Source of the DNA: an uncultured Prevotellaceae bacterium
Lineage (GTDB): Bacteria; Bacteroidota; Bacteroidia; Bacteroidales; Bacteroidaceae
Direction of reading: 5' to 3'
DNA length: 64,000 nt
Assembly: GCA_900319385.1 (NCBI GenBank)
Contig: ONOG01000004.1
Coordinates: forward strand, 1-64,000
A program made the position numbers and the translations under genes. Under the pieces are notes generated by a model. The model did not search any database. It saw only the letters and a program-made list of their open reading frames with translations, and was not told where the DNA came from. This document shows, one piece after another, positions 17,001 through 24,643 of this stretch (position 1 is the first letter of the stretch; the number at the start of each line of letters is the position of its first letter).

Positions 17001-17284
17001 AACTGCATGGTGATGACGCTCACGTTCTCGCGCGAGTTGCTGGTGATGTGCTTGAGGTGCTCGACGGAGTTGAGCGTATTTTCGAGCGGACGAGTCACGT
17101 TGTTCTCAATGTCGTTGGCCGACGCACCATTATAATAGGTAAAGATCATAATGGTATTGGTCTCGATGTCCGGCATGAGGTCGATAGGCAGCTTGACTGC
17201 CGAGAACACACCGAACACGATCACGGCCAGGAATACGAGGCTCGTCATAATCGGTCGTTTGACCGCTCCTTCATATAAACTCAT
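14096..17284 (-). CDS. RND efflux pump, inner-membrane subunit (AcrB/MdtC type)
   Basis: This 1062-residue proton-driven transporter exports drugs or other small molecules through a periplasmic adaptor and TolC channel. It starts at MSLYEGAVKRP, opening the first membrane helix. Twelve helices in two groups of six and two large periplasmic loops are expected and visible. Asp399 and Asp400 in VVDDA match the proton-relay aspartates of helix 4. The second half holds the GIVVKNGIVLIDY and RPILMTSLTTILGM blocks. The C-terminal tail is charged. The sequence is closer to multidrug pumps than to heavy-metal pumps, but the substrate is unknown. The gene is flanked by direct copies of a roughly 120-base repeat. 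Confidence 0.9.
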   Translation of the reverse strand: MSLYEGAVKRPIMTSLVFLAVIVFGVFSAVKLPIDLMPDIETNTIMIFTYYNGASANDIENNVTRPLENTLNSVEHLKHITSNSRENVSVITMQFEYGYDIDDLTNDVRDKLDMVSNSLPNDANTPIIFKFSTDMIPIVLLSVQAEESQQALYKILDENVANPLARIDGVGTVSIGGAPEREINIYMDPKRMEAYGLSAAQVSAAIASENRNTTSGSVDIGTTTYTVRVEGEFTDPKQMENVVVGSFNGAKVYLRDVARIVDNVEERAQSTFTNGKQGAIVIIQKQSGANSVAISNKVIKMLPELRKNLPSDVNIQVMINTSDNIMNTINTLTETIIYAMLFVVIVVFAFLGRWRAVVIITITIPMSLIASFIYLYATGGSFNMISLACLTIAIGNVVDDAIVVLENVTTHIERGSDPKQAAIHATNEVAISVIASTLTMIAVFFPLTMVTGMTGVLFKQLGWMMCIIMTISTTSALSFTPMLCSQMLRLQKKQSKLFKKLYGPVQRWLDKLDDKYEQLINWAVRHRWTVIGLCVLFFVSSIVTMKVIGLKTEFFPANDSGRVGVTLQTPIGTRKEVTQEIARQLADKWMKRYGSDLQACNFTVGQAGDNNTFASLSDNGTHIASFNIQFVPSNQRDKGLVAICDEMREDCKAIPELDKFQVMLGGRQGGGMGGQSTATFEIYGYDMDATGQLANELAAKLAENEMVGQTNISRQDFQPELVVDFDRDKLAELGIGMSDASNAVRNLINGSLMSYYREDGDEYDIKVRYEPDARTSKEDILNMLVPTQRGNVRVRDIANIIESEIPPTIERKDRQRIVTVNAVLKDGYALSDGVALGRSIYENMDIPAGITIQVAGSYEDQMDSNRDLGTLGILIILLVFIVMAAQFESLTYPFIIMITVPFAFAGIIYSLIFTGQNLNIMSMLGGIMLIGIVVKNGIVLIDYTQLLRERGYGLIRASVAAARSRLRPILMTSLTTILGMVPMAMSQGVGAEMWRGMGIAIIGGLTASTILTLIYTPSMFCIFGGNGVKRQRRKMREQRELNAYWKEHAQQELHFVAEEDEE

Positions 17285-17290
17285 GATAGA

Positions 17291-17405
17291 CCCACCCCCG
17301 ACCCCTCGCTGCATGGAGGGGAGTAGAATGGTTTATGGGGGTGTATATTCTACTTGTGTTATTGCTCAAAGTGACCGCTCCCCTCCCTTGTGAGGGGTAG
17401 GGGGA
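17291..17405 (-). repeat. Intercistronic structured repeat, copy R
   Basis: This element fills the gap between the adaptor stop codon and the pump start codon. It keeps GAGGGG-GTAGAATG and ATTCTAC (inverted pairs 17323-17329 with 17347-17353) and the flanking CCCCTC/GAGGGG blocks found at 13965-14093. Confidence 0.85.
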
Positions 17406-17413
17406 AGGGCCTG

Positions 17414-18436
17414 TTATTTTATCACTTCCACTTCGCGGCCGTTGGCCAGCTTGGTCTGACCGGCTGTGACCACTTGGTCGCCGTCGCGAACGCCGCTCAG
17501 GATTTCATACTGGTCGCCGATTTGGCGTCCGAGCTCCACTTTGTTGTAGCTGACTTTGCCGTCTTTATAGACATAGACGTAGCGGTCGCCGGCACCAATC
17601 TGCTTCACGACAGCCACGTCGGGCACCAACACGTGCTGCTCGTCGCCGAAGTTGACGGTGGCGCGGGCGAACATTCCAGGACGCACTTTCTGCGACTGGT
17701 TGTTGATGGTGATTTCGACGGGGAAGGTGTGTGTCGTGGCGTCGATCGAAGGATAAACGATGGTGACGGTGCCGGTGAAGGCTTCGCCTGGGTAGGCATC
17801 GAGCTCCAAATCGACGGGCATGCCGCGGTGCATTTTCGAATAGTTCACTTCGGAGATGTTGACAATGAGCTTCACGGGGTTGGTCTGCTCGATAGTCAGC
17901 ACGGGTTGTCCGCCGTACATGTCGCCGTTGTCGTAGTTGCGGGCAGTGACGACGCCGCTGATGGGAGCGGTGAGCTGGGTGTTCTGTACGAGCTGACGGT
18001 ACTGTGTCTCGAGCACGTCGAGCTGCATCTTCACGTTGTCATACTCTGCCTTCGAGGCGCCGCCCACTTCGTAGAGGGCGCTGGTGCGGTTGTACTCCAC
18101 TTTCATGTTGTCGATCTGCAGCTTGAGCTGGCGCAGGTTCGACGCGTCGAGCTGTACGACCACCTGTCCTCTGCGCACGACGTCGCCCACATCCACCAGC
18201 ACGCGCTCGATGCGCAGCGGGGCGTTCGGGGCGATGTTGTTCTTGACGTCGCTCTCCACCGTGGCGGAGTAGGTTTCGATCTGTGGAATGCTTTGGCTGT
18301 GAACCTGGGCAATCTTCACTTGGGGCTTGGCTTCAGCCTGTGCAGCTGCGGCCTCCTCGCTCTGCGAGTTGCTGCTGCACGAAATCATGGCGATGGCCGC
18401 AATGAGTGTGAGTGCGGCCGAATAATACTTATTCAT
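17414..18436 (-). CDS. RND periplasmic adaptor lipoprotein (HlyD/MFP family)
   Basis: The 340-residue adaptor joins the pump to its TolC channel. It has a lipoprotein signal with lipobox MISC (Cys near residue 20), a short alpha-helical hairpin (about 95-150, relatively small), a lipoyl half-motif (RVLVDVGDVVRRGQVVVQLD and APISGVVTARNYDNGDMY), a beta-barrel domain and a membrane-proximal domain ending VVTAGQTKLANGREVEVIK. It lies between the tolC-like and pump genes of one operon, 78 bases after the former across a heptamer array and 129 bases before the pump start. Confidence 0.9.
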   Translation of the reverse strand: MNKYYSAALTLIAAIAMISCSSNSQSEEAAAAQAEAKPQVKIAQVHSQSIPQIETYSATVESDVKNNIAPNAPLRIERVLVDVGDVVRRGQVVVQLDASNLRQLKLQIDNMKVEYNRTSALYEVGGASKAEYDNVKMQLDVLETQYRQLVQNTQLTAPISGVVTARNYDNGDMYGGQPVLTIEQTNPVKLIVNISEVNYSKMHRGMPVDLELDAYPGEAFTGTVTIVYPSIDATTHTFPVEITINNQSQKVRPGMFARATVNFGDEQHVLVPDVAVVKQIGAGDRYVYVYKDGKVSYNKVELGRQIGDQYEILSGVRDGDQVVTAGQTKLANGREVEVIK

Positions 18437-18470
18437 ATATCTTATCTTTTTTTATTCTCAATTTCCAATT

Positions 18471-18520
18471 TTTCACTCTTCACTTTTCACTCTTCACTTT
18501 TCACTTTTCACTTTTCACTT
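18471..18520 (-). repeat. Heptanucleotide array (GTGAAAA in mRNA sense) containing a stop codon
   Basis: About seven seven-base units lie in the gap between the tolC-like gene and the adaptor gene. The TGA stop of the tolC-like gene (18515-18517) is inside the array. Confidence 0.85.
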
Positions 18521-19858
18521 CAAGTACGTCTCGCGTCCCAGCGTGTAGTCCAGGTCGGCACGGTTGGTGAGATAGTTGTAGATGCTCTGGTGGTAGGTCA
18601 GTCGGGCCTGCGTGAGAGCCACCTGACTCTGATTCAGTTCGAGGATGGTGCCGCGGCCCACTTCGTAGCGCTTTTCGTTGATGGTGACGGCCTTCTGTGC
18701 CTGGCGGATGGCTTCGTGGTTGCTGCCCACCTGCACGATGCTGGCTGCCATGTTCTTCGAGTAGCTCTCGGTGGCCATCGACAGCTGGCGTCGGGTGTTT
18801 TCGCGCGTGTCGCTCAGTTCGGAGAGCTGCAGCTTGGTCTTCTTCAGAGCGGTCCAGTTCGTGGCCTTGAAGATGGGAATGGAGAGCACGAGTGTGAAGG
18901 ATGCGCTGGGCGCGTAGTCGTACTTCCACAGCCGCCAGTTGTCATTGTAGAGCGACTGATACTGACCGGTGAGCTGGAAACCAAGCGTAGGCATGAAGGC
19001 GGTGCGCTGTATCTTGAGCGAACGTTCGAGCAGCTTTTGGTTGAGGTCCAGCTGGCGCATCGCCGAGTTGTTCTGCAATTCGGCTTCGTACGCCTCGATG
19101 TTGGGCAGGGTGAGCAGACGTTCGTAGCTCTCGAGGCTGTCGTTGATGTGGATGTCCACATTCTCCGTCACGCCCATCAGCACTTTCAGCTGCAGTTTGG
19201 CAAGGGTGACGCCCGTCTCAGCCTGCACGAGGTTGGAATTCATCGAGCGCATCTGCACCTCGGCACTGATCTTGTCGTATTCGCTCACCGAACCGACCTC
19301 GTATTTCTTGTTCACCACGTCGAAGTTCTGCTTCGAGATGTCGTAGCTGTCCTGCATGACACGGTGCGAATCCTGTGCCAGCATCGTCTGGTAGTAAGCC
19401 TTCGTCACCTGGTTGATGAGGTCCAGTCGCGACGCGCGAGCTTTCTCCTGTGCCAGCAGGATGTCCTGCTTCGTGAGCTTCATATTCTGATAGACAGCCG
19501 GCGCGAAGAGGGGCAGCGACATGGTGGCAGCGGCTGCCACGGTGTTGGTGTTGTCCTTACCCATCTTGAATTTCTGGTCGCCCAGTTTCATCTCGGCAGC
19601 CAGCAGCGTGTGCTGCAAGTTGCCCGTCACGTTCACTTCGGGGAGCAGTGCCATCCATGCCTCGCGGTCGGCAATCTTCTTCAGCTCGACGTCCTTGTCC
19701 GCCACGCGTATCGTGGGGTTCTCGGCCAAGGCAATGTCGATAGCCTGCTCGAGCGTGAGGTCGAGCGTGCCCAGCGTACTGCTGCCGTCCTGCGCCCAGC
19801 CGGCGATCGGAACCACCGCAGCCAGCAGGCATGCAATCCATTTTTTACCTTTGTTCAT
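18515..19858 (-). CDS. TolC-family outer-membrane efflux channel
   Basis: The 447-residue protein has a cleavable signal peptide (about residues 1-22, ending GWAQ) and two repeated outer-membrane efflux domains of long helices and short strands. Typical features are LDLTLEQAIDIALAENPTIRVA at the mature N-terminus and a second repeat near residue 250-440. It forms the trimeric exit duct for the adaptor and pump encoded downstream. It is read second in the operon, ten bases after tetR. Its final residues TYLK and stop codon lie in the heptamer array. Confidence 0.9.
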   Translation of the reverse strand: MNKGKKWIACLLAAVVPIAGWAQDGSSTLGTLDLTLEQAIDIALAENPTIRVADKDVELKKIADREAWMALLPEVNVTGNLQHTLLAAEMKLGDQKFKMGKDNTNTVAAAATMSLPLFAPAVYQNMKLTKQDILLAQEKARASRLDLINQVTKAYYQTMLAQDSHRVMQDSYDISKQNFDVVNKKYEVGSVSEYDKISAEVQMRSMNSNLVQAETGVTLAKLQLKVLMGVTENVDIHINDSLESYERLLTLPNIEAYEAELQNNSAMRQLDLNQKLLERSLKIQRTAFMPTLGFQLTGQYQSLYNDNWRLWKYDYAPSASFTLVLSIPIFKATNWTALKKTKLQLSELSDTRENTRRQLSMATESYSKNMAASIVQVGSNHEAIRQAQKAVTINEKRYEVGRGTILELNQSQVALTQARLTYHQSIYNYLTNRADLDYTLGRETYLK

Positions 19859-19867
19859 AGTGCTGTT

Positions 19868-20491
19868 TTATTGTTTTTTGTTGATTTTCTTGTCCAGGAT
19901 CTCCAGCCCCTTCGGCGTGCAGATGCCGCGGAAGAAGGTGTCGTAAACGGTATATACGATTTCCTGCATCGGAAACTCCTTGTAGATTTCGTGCTCCATC
20001 ATCGCGCGGCTGACCAGGTCGAACATACGCGTAATCAGCACGTAATCGACGCCCGAGCGGAACAGTCCCTGCTCCACGCAGCTGTTGACAAAGCGCAGCA
20101 TGTCCTCCTTGCGCGTCTTGCTCTCCTCTTCGAAGCCCTTGGCGATGCTGTCGTAGCGCTTGCAGTCGGTGATGAACTGAGCACTCACGCGGCGCACTTC
20201 GTCCATCTTCATGTTGAACACGCCGGCAAACACCTCGAGCGGGTTGTCGCCCTGGCTGGCGATCTCAGCGATGCGGCGCTTGTTCTGCTCGTGGTTGTAG
20301 CGGATGCTGGCGAGCAGCAGGTTCTCTTTGTCCTCGAACATCTCGTAGAGTGTCCGTTTCGACATCTGCAAGTCGGCGGCAATGTCGTCCATCTTGACGC
20401 TCTTGATGCCGTTGGCAAAAAACAGGTCCATGGCGCGTCGGAGAATCCGTTCGCGAACTTCTTCCTGATGCGCGTTGCAATTCTGTGCCAT
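19868..20491 (-). CDS. TetR-family regulator of the efflux operon
   Basis: This 207-residue regulator has an N-terminal TetR helix-turn-helix (about residues 13-60) with the recognition region SVKMDDIAADLQMSKRTLYEMFEDKENL, given here only to mark the conserved K-x-LYxxFxxKExL signature. The C-terminal ligand-binding part is helical and lacks clear family-specific residues. It is the first gene of tetR-tolC-adaptor-pump-PII-like, so it probably represses the operon until it binds a pump substrate or envelope stress signal. The promoter at 20575-20604 precedes it with a leader of about 75 bases in which an operator would be expected. I see no clear palindrome overlapping the -7 box. Confidence 0.85.
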   Translation of the reverse strand: MAQNCNAHQEEVRERILRRAMDLFFANGIKSVKMDDIAADLQMSKRTLYEMFEDKENLLLASIRYNHEQNKRRIAEIASQGDNPLEVFAGVFNMKMDEVRRVSAQFITDCKRYDSIAKGFEEESKTRKEDMLRFVNSCVEQGLFRSGVDYVLITRMFDLVSRAMMEHEIYKEFPMQEIVYTVYDTFFRGICTPKGLEILDKKINKKQ

Positions 20492-20574
20492 TTTATCTTC
20501 TCTTTCTTTCGAATCTCTTTACCGATCTATATAAATAGGTACGCGCGTGAGTGTGTGCGCTTCCAAAAACGCTG

Positions 20575-20604
20575 CAAAGGTACACAGAAAACTTTTAACC
20601 GCAA
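20575..20604 (-). promoter_or_regulatory. Consensus promoter of the tetR efflux operon
   Basis: On the minus strand TTG (20604-20602), a 19-base spacer and TACCTTTG (20582-20575) match the Bacteroidetes consensus. The tetR start codon is 84 bases downstream. Confidence 0.8.
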
Positions 20605-20754
20605 AATAGTTTTCAAAATATTTCTATGCCCCGCTTTACATTTAACAATTATTCAGATTGAACCCTCCGAAAACGCCCACTTTCTCTGCATTATGTGCGA
20701 ATCCATCCTCTGCCGACCGCCCCTCAAACCCCGCCCTTCCGCCCTCCAAACCCA

Positions 20755-20790
20755 GCCACTGTTCGCATCAAACACGTTGATGCGCCCCTC
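20755..20790 (+). repeat. GCATCAA/TTGATGC hairpin module, copy 2
   Basis: GCCACTGTTCGCATCAA, a five-base loop and TTGATGCGCCCCTC match the reverse complement of 682-718. It lies directly before the second 21-base array. Confidence 0.75.
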
Positions 20791-20794
20791 TAAA

Positions 20795-20882
20795 GTCAAA
20801 ATATCACTGATATTTTCAAAAATCTCAATGGAATTTGTAAAAATCTCAGTGGAATTCCTAAAAATATCAATGATATTTTGAC
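20795..20882 (+). repeat. Four 21-base units bounded by a 12-bp inverted repeat, copy 2
   Basis: Units run 20798-20818, 20819-20839, 20840-20860 and 20861-20881. The first and last are palindromes (AAAATATCA-N-TGATATTTT), and GTCAAAATATCA at 20795-20806 is inverted as TGATATTTTGAC at 20871-20882, giving the element defined ends. The unit sequence and exit (CTTATGTCTGCGC) match 528-611. Confidence 0.85.
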
Positions 20883-20945
20883 TTATGTCTGCGCTGCGGC
20901 TGTGTTTTCGCTGCGCTGCCATCGACTTGCAACTGCGGTCGGGAC

Positions 20946-20979
20946 AAAAAAACAGGGAGGTGGCGTGGCCATCTCCCTG
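20946..20979 (-). terminator. Intrinsic terminator of the aroB gene group
   Basis: On the minus strand CAGGGAGATGGC and GCCACCTCCCTG (20979-20968, 20964-20953) form a 12-pair stem with G-U pairing, and a seven-base T-run follows. It begins about 40 bases after the aroB stop codon. Confidence 0.9.
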
Positions 20980-21019
20980 CGGTAGGATGCGGGTGGGTGC
21001 GTCGTCGCTGCGGCGTCGG

Positions 21020-22075
21020 TCAGAGCCCGTCGCGCAGGAAGTCGAGGGCTTCGTCGATTTCCTGGCGGCTTGCCGTCTGGTTGAGGCGCAGTTGGCCGAC
21101 GTCGGCGAGGAGGGTGAAATTGATGGTGTCGCCCTCGTTCTTCTTGTCGTGCTGCATGAGACGGAAGAGGGTGGGGTAGTCATCGCACGAATAGTCGAGC
21201 GTGCCGTAGTGCTCGCGGATGTAGCTGACGATCTGGCGCATCACGTCGGTCGGGAAACCGCACTTCACACACGACAGATACAGTTCGCACACCAGTCCGA
21301 ACGCCACTGCGTAGCCGTGCAGGATGGGGCGTCCCTGCTCCATGGCGAAGCTCTCGAAGGCGTGGCCCACGGTGTGGCCCAGGTTGAGCGCCTTGCGCAG
21401 TCCCTGCTCGTGCGGGTCCTGCTCGACGATGCGCTGCTTCACGCCCACGCTGGTGGCGAGGAGCGCTGCCAGTGTGCCCTCTGCGGCGACCGTGTCGAGG
21501 CAATCGGTGGCGAGTAGCTCGCCGAGGTGCTCACGGCTGCTAATCAGTCCGTGCTTCAGCATCTCGGCATAGCCGCTCAGCAGGTTCTCGCGGTCGAGCG
21601 TGCGGAGGAAGAGGGTGTCGATCAGCACGGCGTCGGCCTCGTTGAACACACCGATTTCGTTCTTCAGACCGCCGAAGTTGATGCCGGTTTTTCCGCCCAC
21701 GCTGGCATCTACCTGCGCCAGCAGTGTGGTGGGGATGTTGATGTAGTGCAGTCCGCGCTTGAAGGTGGAGGCAGCAAAGCCGCCCAGGTCGGTGACCATG
21801 CCGCCGCCCAGGTTCACCATCAGGCTATGGCGTGTGGCCTTTCCCGCCTGCAGCGCTGTCCATACGTCGGCGAGCGTTTGGAGCGTCTTGGCGGTGTCGC
21901 CGTGCCGGATGACGATGGGTTCCGTGCCCTGCAGGCAGGGCAGGTCCCGCAGCAGCGGCCAGCAGAGGCGCACCGTCACGTCGTCGCACAGGACGAACAG
22001 GCGGTCGTGCTTCACACTGGCAAGTGCCTCGCTCAGCTTCGTTTGTATGTCTTCTGAAAAAATGACGTTCTGCAT
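21020..22075 (-). CDS. aroB: 3-dehydroquinate synthase
   Basis: This NAD- and zinc-dependent enzyme makes 3-dehydroquinate from DAHP, the second step of the shikimate pathway. The 351-residue protein starts at MQNVIFSEDI; the longer frame reaches into manA and is rejected. Family marks are GGGMVTDLGGFAASTFKRG (NAD and substrate binding), DASVGGKTGINFGGLKN, and the zinc site RKALNLGHTVGHAFE. It is read last of the group, 47 bases after manA, across a heptamer array, and is followed by a strong terminator. Confidence 0.93.
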   Translation of the reverse strand: MQNVIFSEDIQTKLSEALASVKHDRLFVLCDDVTVRLCWPLLRDLPCLQGTEPIVIRHGDTAKTLQTLADVWTALQAGKATRHSLMVNLGGGMVTDLGGFAASTFKRGLHYINIPTTLLAQVDASVGGKTGINFGGLKNEIGVFNEADAVLIDTLFLRTLDRENLLSGYAEMLKHGLISSREHLGELLATDCLDTVAAEGTLAALLATSVGVKQRIVEQDPHEQGLRKALNLGHTVGHAFESFAMEQGRPILHGYAVAFGLVCELYLSCVKCGFPTDVMRQIVSYIREHYGTLDYSCDDYPTLFRLMQHDKKNEGDTINFTLLADVGQLRLNQTASRQEIDEALDFLRDGL

Positions 22076-22097
22076 CTTCGTTCTCCTTTTCTTCGTT

Positions 22098-22125
22098 GTA
22101 CTTTGTACTTCGTACTTTGTCCTTA
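22098..22125 (-). repeat. Heptanucleotide array (GTACTTT type) containing the manA stop codon
   Basis: Four seven-base units (GTACTTT, GTACTTC, GTACTTT, GTCCTTA) run head to tail on the + strand. The manA stop codon (22123-22125 read on the minus strand) is in the last unit. The motif differs from the CACTTTT arrays but the period is again seven. Confidence 0.8.
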
Positions 22126-23127
22126 GTTGAAGTGTTTGTTGTCGATATATACCTCGAGCACTTTCGCCGTCGCGTCGTGGGGCACGAGGTAGAGGTCGGC
22201 GTCGCAGGCGGGCACGAGGCATACGCCGCCCCGCTGAAGGGCGACGGCTGTGGCGGGGTCGGACACGGGCTGGATGGTGCATCCGCCTTCGAGGCAGAGG
22301 TAGATGATGAAAGAGTCGTACTTGAATAGCTTGCGGTGGAACGGACGCGTGACGTTGTGAATCTTCACCGTGAAGTAGGGGCATTCGGTCAGTGCGACGG
22401 GTTTGTTCACACGTTCGCTGTAGTTGGTCAGGTACGAGCTGTAAACCTTGTAGTCGATGGCGTCCTCGGCAAGTGCGGTGTGCAGCTCGCGCAGCTTCCC
22501 GTCGAGCCCTGGCCGGTTGTAGTCGAAGATGCGGTAGGTGACGTCGCTGCTTTGCTGAATCTCCGCCACCATGATGCCGCCACAGATGGCGTGTACCCGT
22601 CCGGCTGGGATGAAGAAGACGTCGCCCCGCTTCACCTCGTGCCGCATGAGGACGTCGGTGATGCTGCCGTCCTCGACGCGCTTGCTGTATTCGTACTTAC
22701 TGATTTGCGACTTGAAGCCGCTGTAGAGGTGGGCACCGGCGTCGGCCTCCATCACAAACCACATCTCGGTCTTGCCCAGCGTGTGGTGGCGCGCTGCTGC
22801 GAGCTGGTCGTCGGGATGGACCTGTATGGACAAATCTTCGCGGGCGTCGATGAGTTTGAGCAGCAAAGGGAAGGTCTGGCCGTACATAGCCTTCACCTTC
22901 CTGCCCAGCAGTTGCTCGCCGTAGTCGGCGGTGAGGCGGCTCAGGGTCAGCCCCGCCAGCGGTCCGTTGCTCACCACGCTTTCGTGTCCCTCCACGGCAC
23001 TCACCTCCCAGCTTTCGCCGATGGGTGCATCGTCAGACGGCAGTCCTTTCAGCGGCTTGATGCGCTGTCCGCCCCACACCTTTTTCAGCAGGTTTTCACG
23101 AAACTGTAGGGGATAGAGTCTTTCCAT
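22123..23127 (-). CDS. manA: Mannose-6-phosphate isomerase, class I
   Basis: The zinc enzyme interconverts mannose-6-phosphate and fructose-6-phosphate, feeding GDP-mannose synthesis. The 334-residue protein has the zinc-site motif QVHPDD at residues 102-107 (His104), the KTEMWFV block, and VFFIPAGRVHAICGG with the later metal His. The second cupin half is short, as in Bacteroidetes and Firmicutes forms. The product could serve the polyprenyl-phosphate mannosyltransferase encoded at 8785-9555. It is read after rsmD with a 27-base gap and before aroB. Confidence 0.9.
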   Translation of the reverse strand: MERLYPLQFRENLLKKVWGGQRIKPLKGLPSDDAPIGESWEVSAVEGHESVVSNGPLAGLTLSRLTADYGEQLLGRKVKAMYGQTFPLLLKLIDAREDLSIQVHPDDQLAAARHHTLGKTEMWFVMEADAGAHLYSGFKSQISKYEYSKRVEDGSITDVLMRHEVKRGDVFFIPAGRVHAICGGIMVAEIQQSSDVTYRIFDYNRPGLDGKLRELHTALAEDAIDYKVYSSYLTNYSERVNKPVALTECPYFTVKIHNVTRPFHRKLFKYDSFIIYLCLEGGCTIQPVSDPATAVALQRGGVCLVPACDADLYLVPHDATAKVLEVYIDNKHFN

Positions 23128-23154
23128 GTCGGTCGTGGCTGAATGAAGGGGATT

Positions 23155-23694
23155 TTACTGAAAAAAACTGAAGTTGACGGAGCCGTAGTTGCGATGGTCC
23201 ACAAAGTGCGGATGGTCGGTGAACGAGTCGGTACGGCCGTGTTCGAGGATGAAGAGTCCGTCGGGTGCCAGCAGCTGACTCTCGAACACCAGGTCGGGAA
23301 TCGTGCGAAGCTTGTCGAGCGCGTAGGGAGGGTCGGCAAAGATGAGGTCGAACTGCTCCGTGCAGCGGGGCACATAGCGGAAAACGTCGGCGTGGAGCGG
23401 CAGCCAGGCCTCGTCGCGCAGCTCATGGCTGAGGCGCATGAGGAACTGCCAGTGGCGGTAGTCCCGCTCCACACTCACCACACGGCGGCAACCGCGCGAA
23501 AGCAATTCGAGGCTGATGCTGCCCGTGCCTGCGAACAGGTCGAGCGCCGTGGGCTCAGCGTCGAAGTCGATGTCGGCGCTGTGCTGAAGGATATTGAACA
23601 GACTTTCTTTGGCAAAATCGGTGGTGGGGCGTGCCTTGAACGTCGTTGGCACGTCGAAACGCTTATGTTTGTATTTTCCGCCGATGATGCGCAT
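23155..23694 (-). CDS. rsmD: 16S rRNA (guanine966-N2)-methyltransferase
   Basis: RsmD methylates G966 of 16S rRNA with S-adenosylmethionine. The 179-residue protein has the AdoMet site DLFAGTGSIS at 52-61, the catalytic DPPY at 121-124, and the N-terminal MRIIGGKYKHKRF typical of the family. It is read after the DUF3822 gene, a pairing widely kept in Bacteroidetes. The gap between them is filled by a heptamer array that ends about eight bases before this start codon. Confidence 0.9.
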   Translation of the reverse strand: MRIIGGKYKHKRFDVPTTFKARPTTDFAKESLFNILQHSADIDFDAEPTALDLFAGTGSISLELLSRGCRRVVSVERDYRHWQFLMRLSHELRDEAWLPLHADVFRYVPRCTEQFDLIFADPPYALDKLRTIPDLVFESQLLAPDGLFILEHGRTDSFTDHPHFVDHRNYGSVNFSFFQ

Positions 23695-23702
23695 CTGCTA
23701 TT

Positions 23703-23747
23703 GAAAGTGAAAAGTGAAAGGTGGAAAGTGAAAAGTGAAAAGTGAAG
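23703..23747 (-). repeat. Heptanucleotide array (CACTTTT in mRNA sense) before rsmD
   Basis: About six seven-base units with small variations lie between the DUF3822 stop codon and the rsmD start, pyrimidine-rich in the mRNA. Confidence 0.8.
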
Positions 23748-23765
23748 GTACGGGGGATTGTTTGA

Positions 23766-24617
23766 TCAGAAACCACAGACGAGCAGCGTCTGCAGGTCGT
23801 AGGGAATGCCGCTGAAGTGCGGGTCGCTGCGCTCGGTGAGCGAGGTCTGCTTGATGAAGTAACGCATCTTGTCCGTGAGCTGCTGCCCTACATTTTCTGC
23901 CTGACTGCCGAGGCGGTTCGCGTCCTCCACAATCTCGAGGCTGTCGTCCAGCTGGTCGAACTCCAGCGTCTTCCACACGTTGAGCAGGTAGTACTGGCAG
24001 TCGCCCATGCCGCGCACCCCATAGGTGTTGACAAAGAGCAGACGTCCCTGGTCGAAGGCATAGATGGTCATCTCCTCTTCGTGGATGTAGGCAAACATCT
24101 TGCGCCCGCTGCCAATCATGCTGCGCTCGCTGAAAAACTCGATCAGCGTCGAGGCGGCAGCATAGAATCGGGCCCGTGGGAAGTCGTCGTGCAGCAACTG
24201 ATAGACGTTCTTGTCCAGCCCGAAAATAATTGCAATGCCGGAGCGCCGCAGCACATTGTAGGATATGTGCGGCTGTACGGCGTGGTCATAGGCATGGGCA
24301 TCCACATCGGGCGTCGTGCTGCCGTGGAAAACGAAGTTGAACGTGCTGTCGATCTGTTCTCGGTCGAAGGCGGCTGTCGGTACAGTCGTGAACTGTGGCG
24401 TGCTCACCAGTACGTTCACTCGCTGATACTGCGCCTTCAACAAATCGACCGTCTGCAACGCTTCTTTCAGGTTGGCAGCCATCGACACGACAGGCTTCAC
24501 CTCGAATGTCTCGTAGCGATAGGGCTGACTGACGTCCGACGGGGTGTAGATGCAAAAAGAAAGTCCATCCGTAGAGATACGGATGGACAGACTTTTCAAT
24601 TTATTTTCTCCATCCAT
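23766..24617 (-). CDS. DUF3822 family protein
   Basis: This 283-residue protein matches DUF3822 by its order and neighbour: an N-terminal SLSIRISTDGLSFCIYTP strand pair, the LVSTPQFTTVPTAAFD block, and a C-terminal region with the duplicated fold RLLFVNTYGVRGMGDCQYYLLNVWKTL (only its start and end motifs are diagnostic). The fold resembles the actin-like ATPase group of pilus-assembly proteins (PilM-like). No signal peptide or membrane segment is present, so it is probably cytoplasmic. Its function is unknown. It is always found beside rsmD in the genomes I know. The start at MDGENKLKSL is preferred to a longer frame that overlaps a heptamer array. Confidence 0.8.
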   Translation of the reverse strand: MDGENKLKSLSIRISTDGLSFCIYTPSDVSQPYRYETFEVKPVVSMAANLKEALQTVDLLKAQYQRVNVLVSTPQFTTVPTAAFDREQIDSTFNFVFHGSTTPDVDAHAYDHAVQPHISYNVLRRSGIAIIFGLDKNVYQLLHDDFPRARFYAAASTLIEFFSERSMIGSGRKMFAYIHEEEMTIYAFDQGRLLFVNTYGVRGMGDCQYYLLNVWKTLEFDQLDDSLEIVEDANRLGSQAENVGQQLTDKMRYFIKQTSLTERSDPHFSGIPYDLQTLLVCGF

Positions 24618-24643
24618 TCTGAGAAAGTTCTGTGTCTTTGAAA

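Noticed and set aside
15491-17278. A + strand ORF of 595 codons opposite the RND pump
   Set aside because: It is rich in Asp, Val, His and Arg in the way of antisense shadows and matches no family, while the minus strand encodes a full pump.
17390-20881. A + strand ORF of 1163 codons opposite the efflux operon
   Set aside because: It is antisense to three clear genes (adaptor, tolC-like, tetR). Its residues are the complement pattern of GC-rich codons, and its C-terminus is the 21-base repeat.
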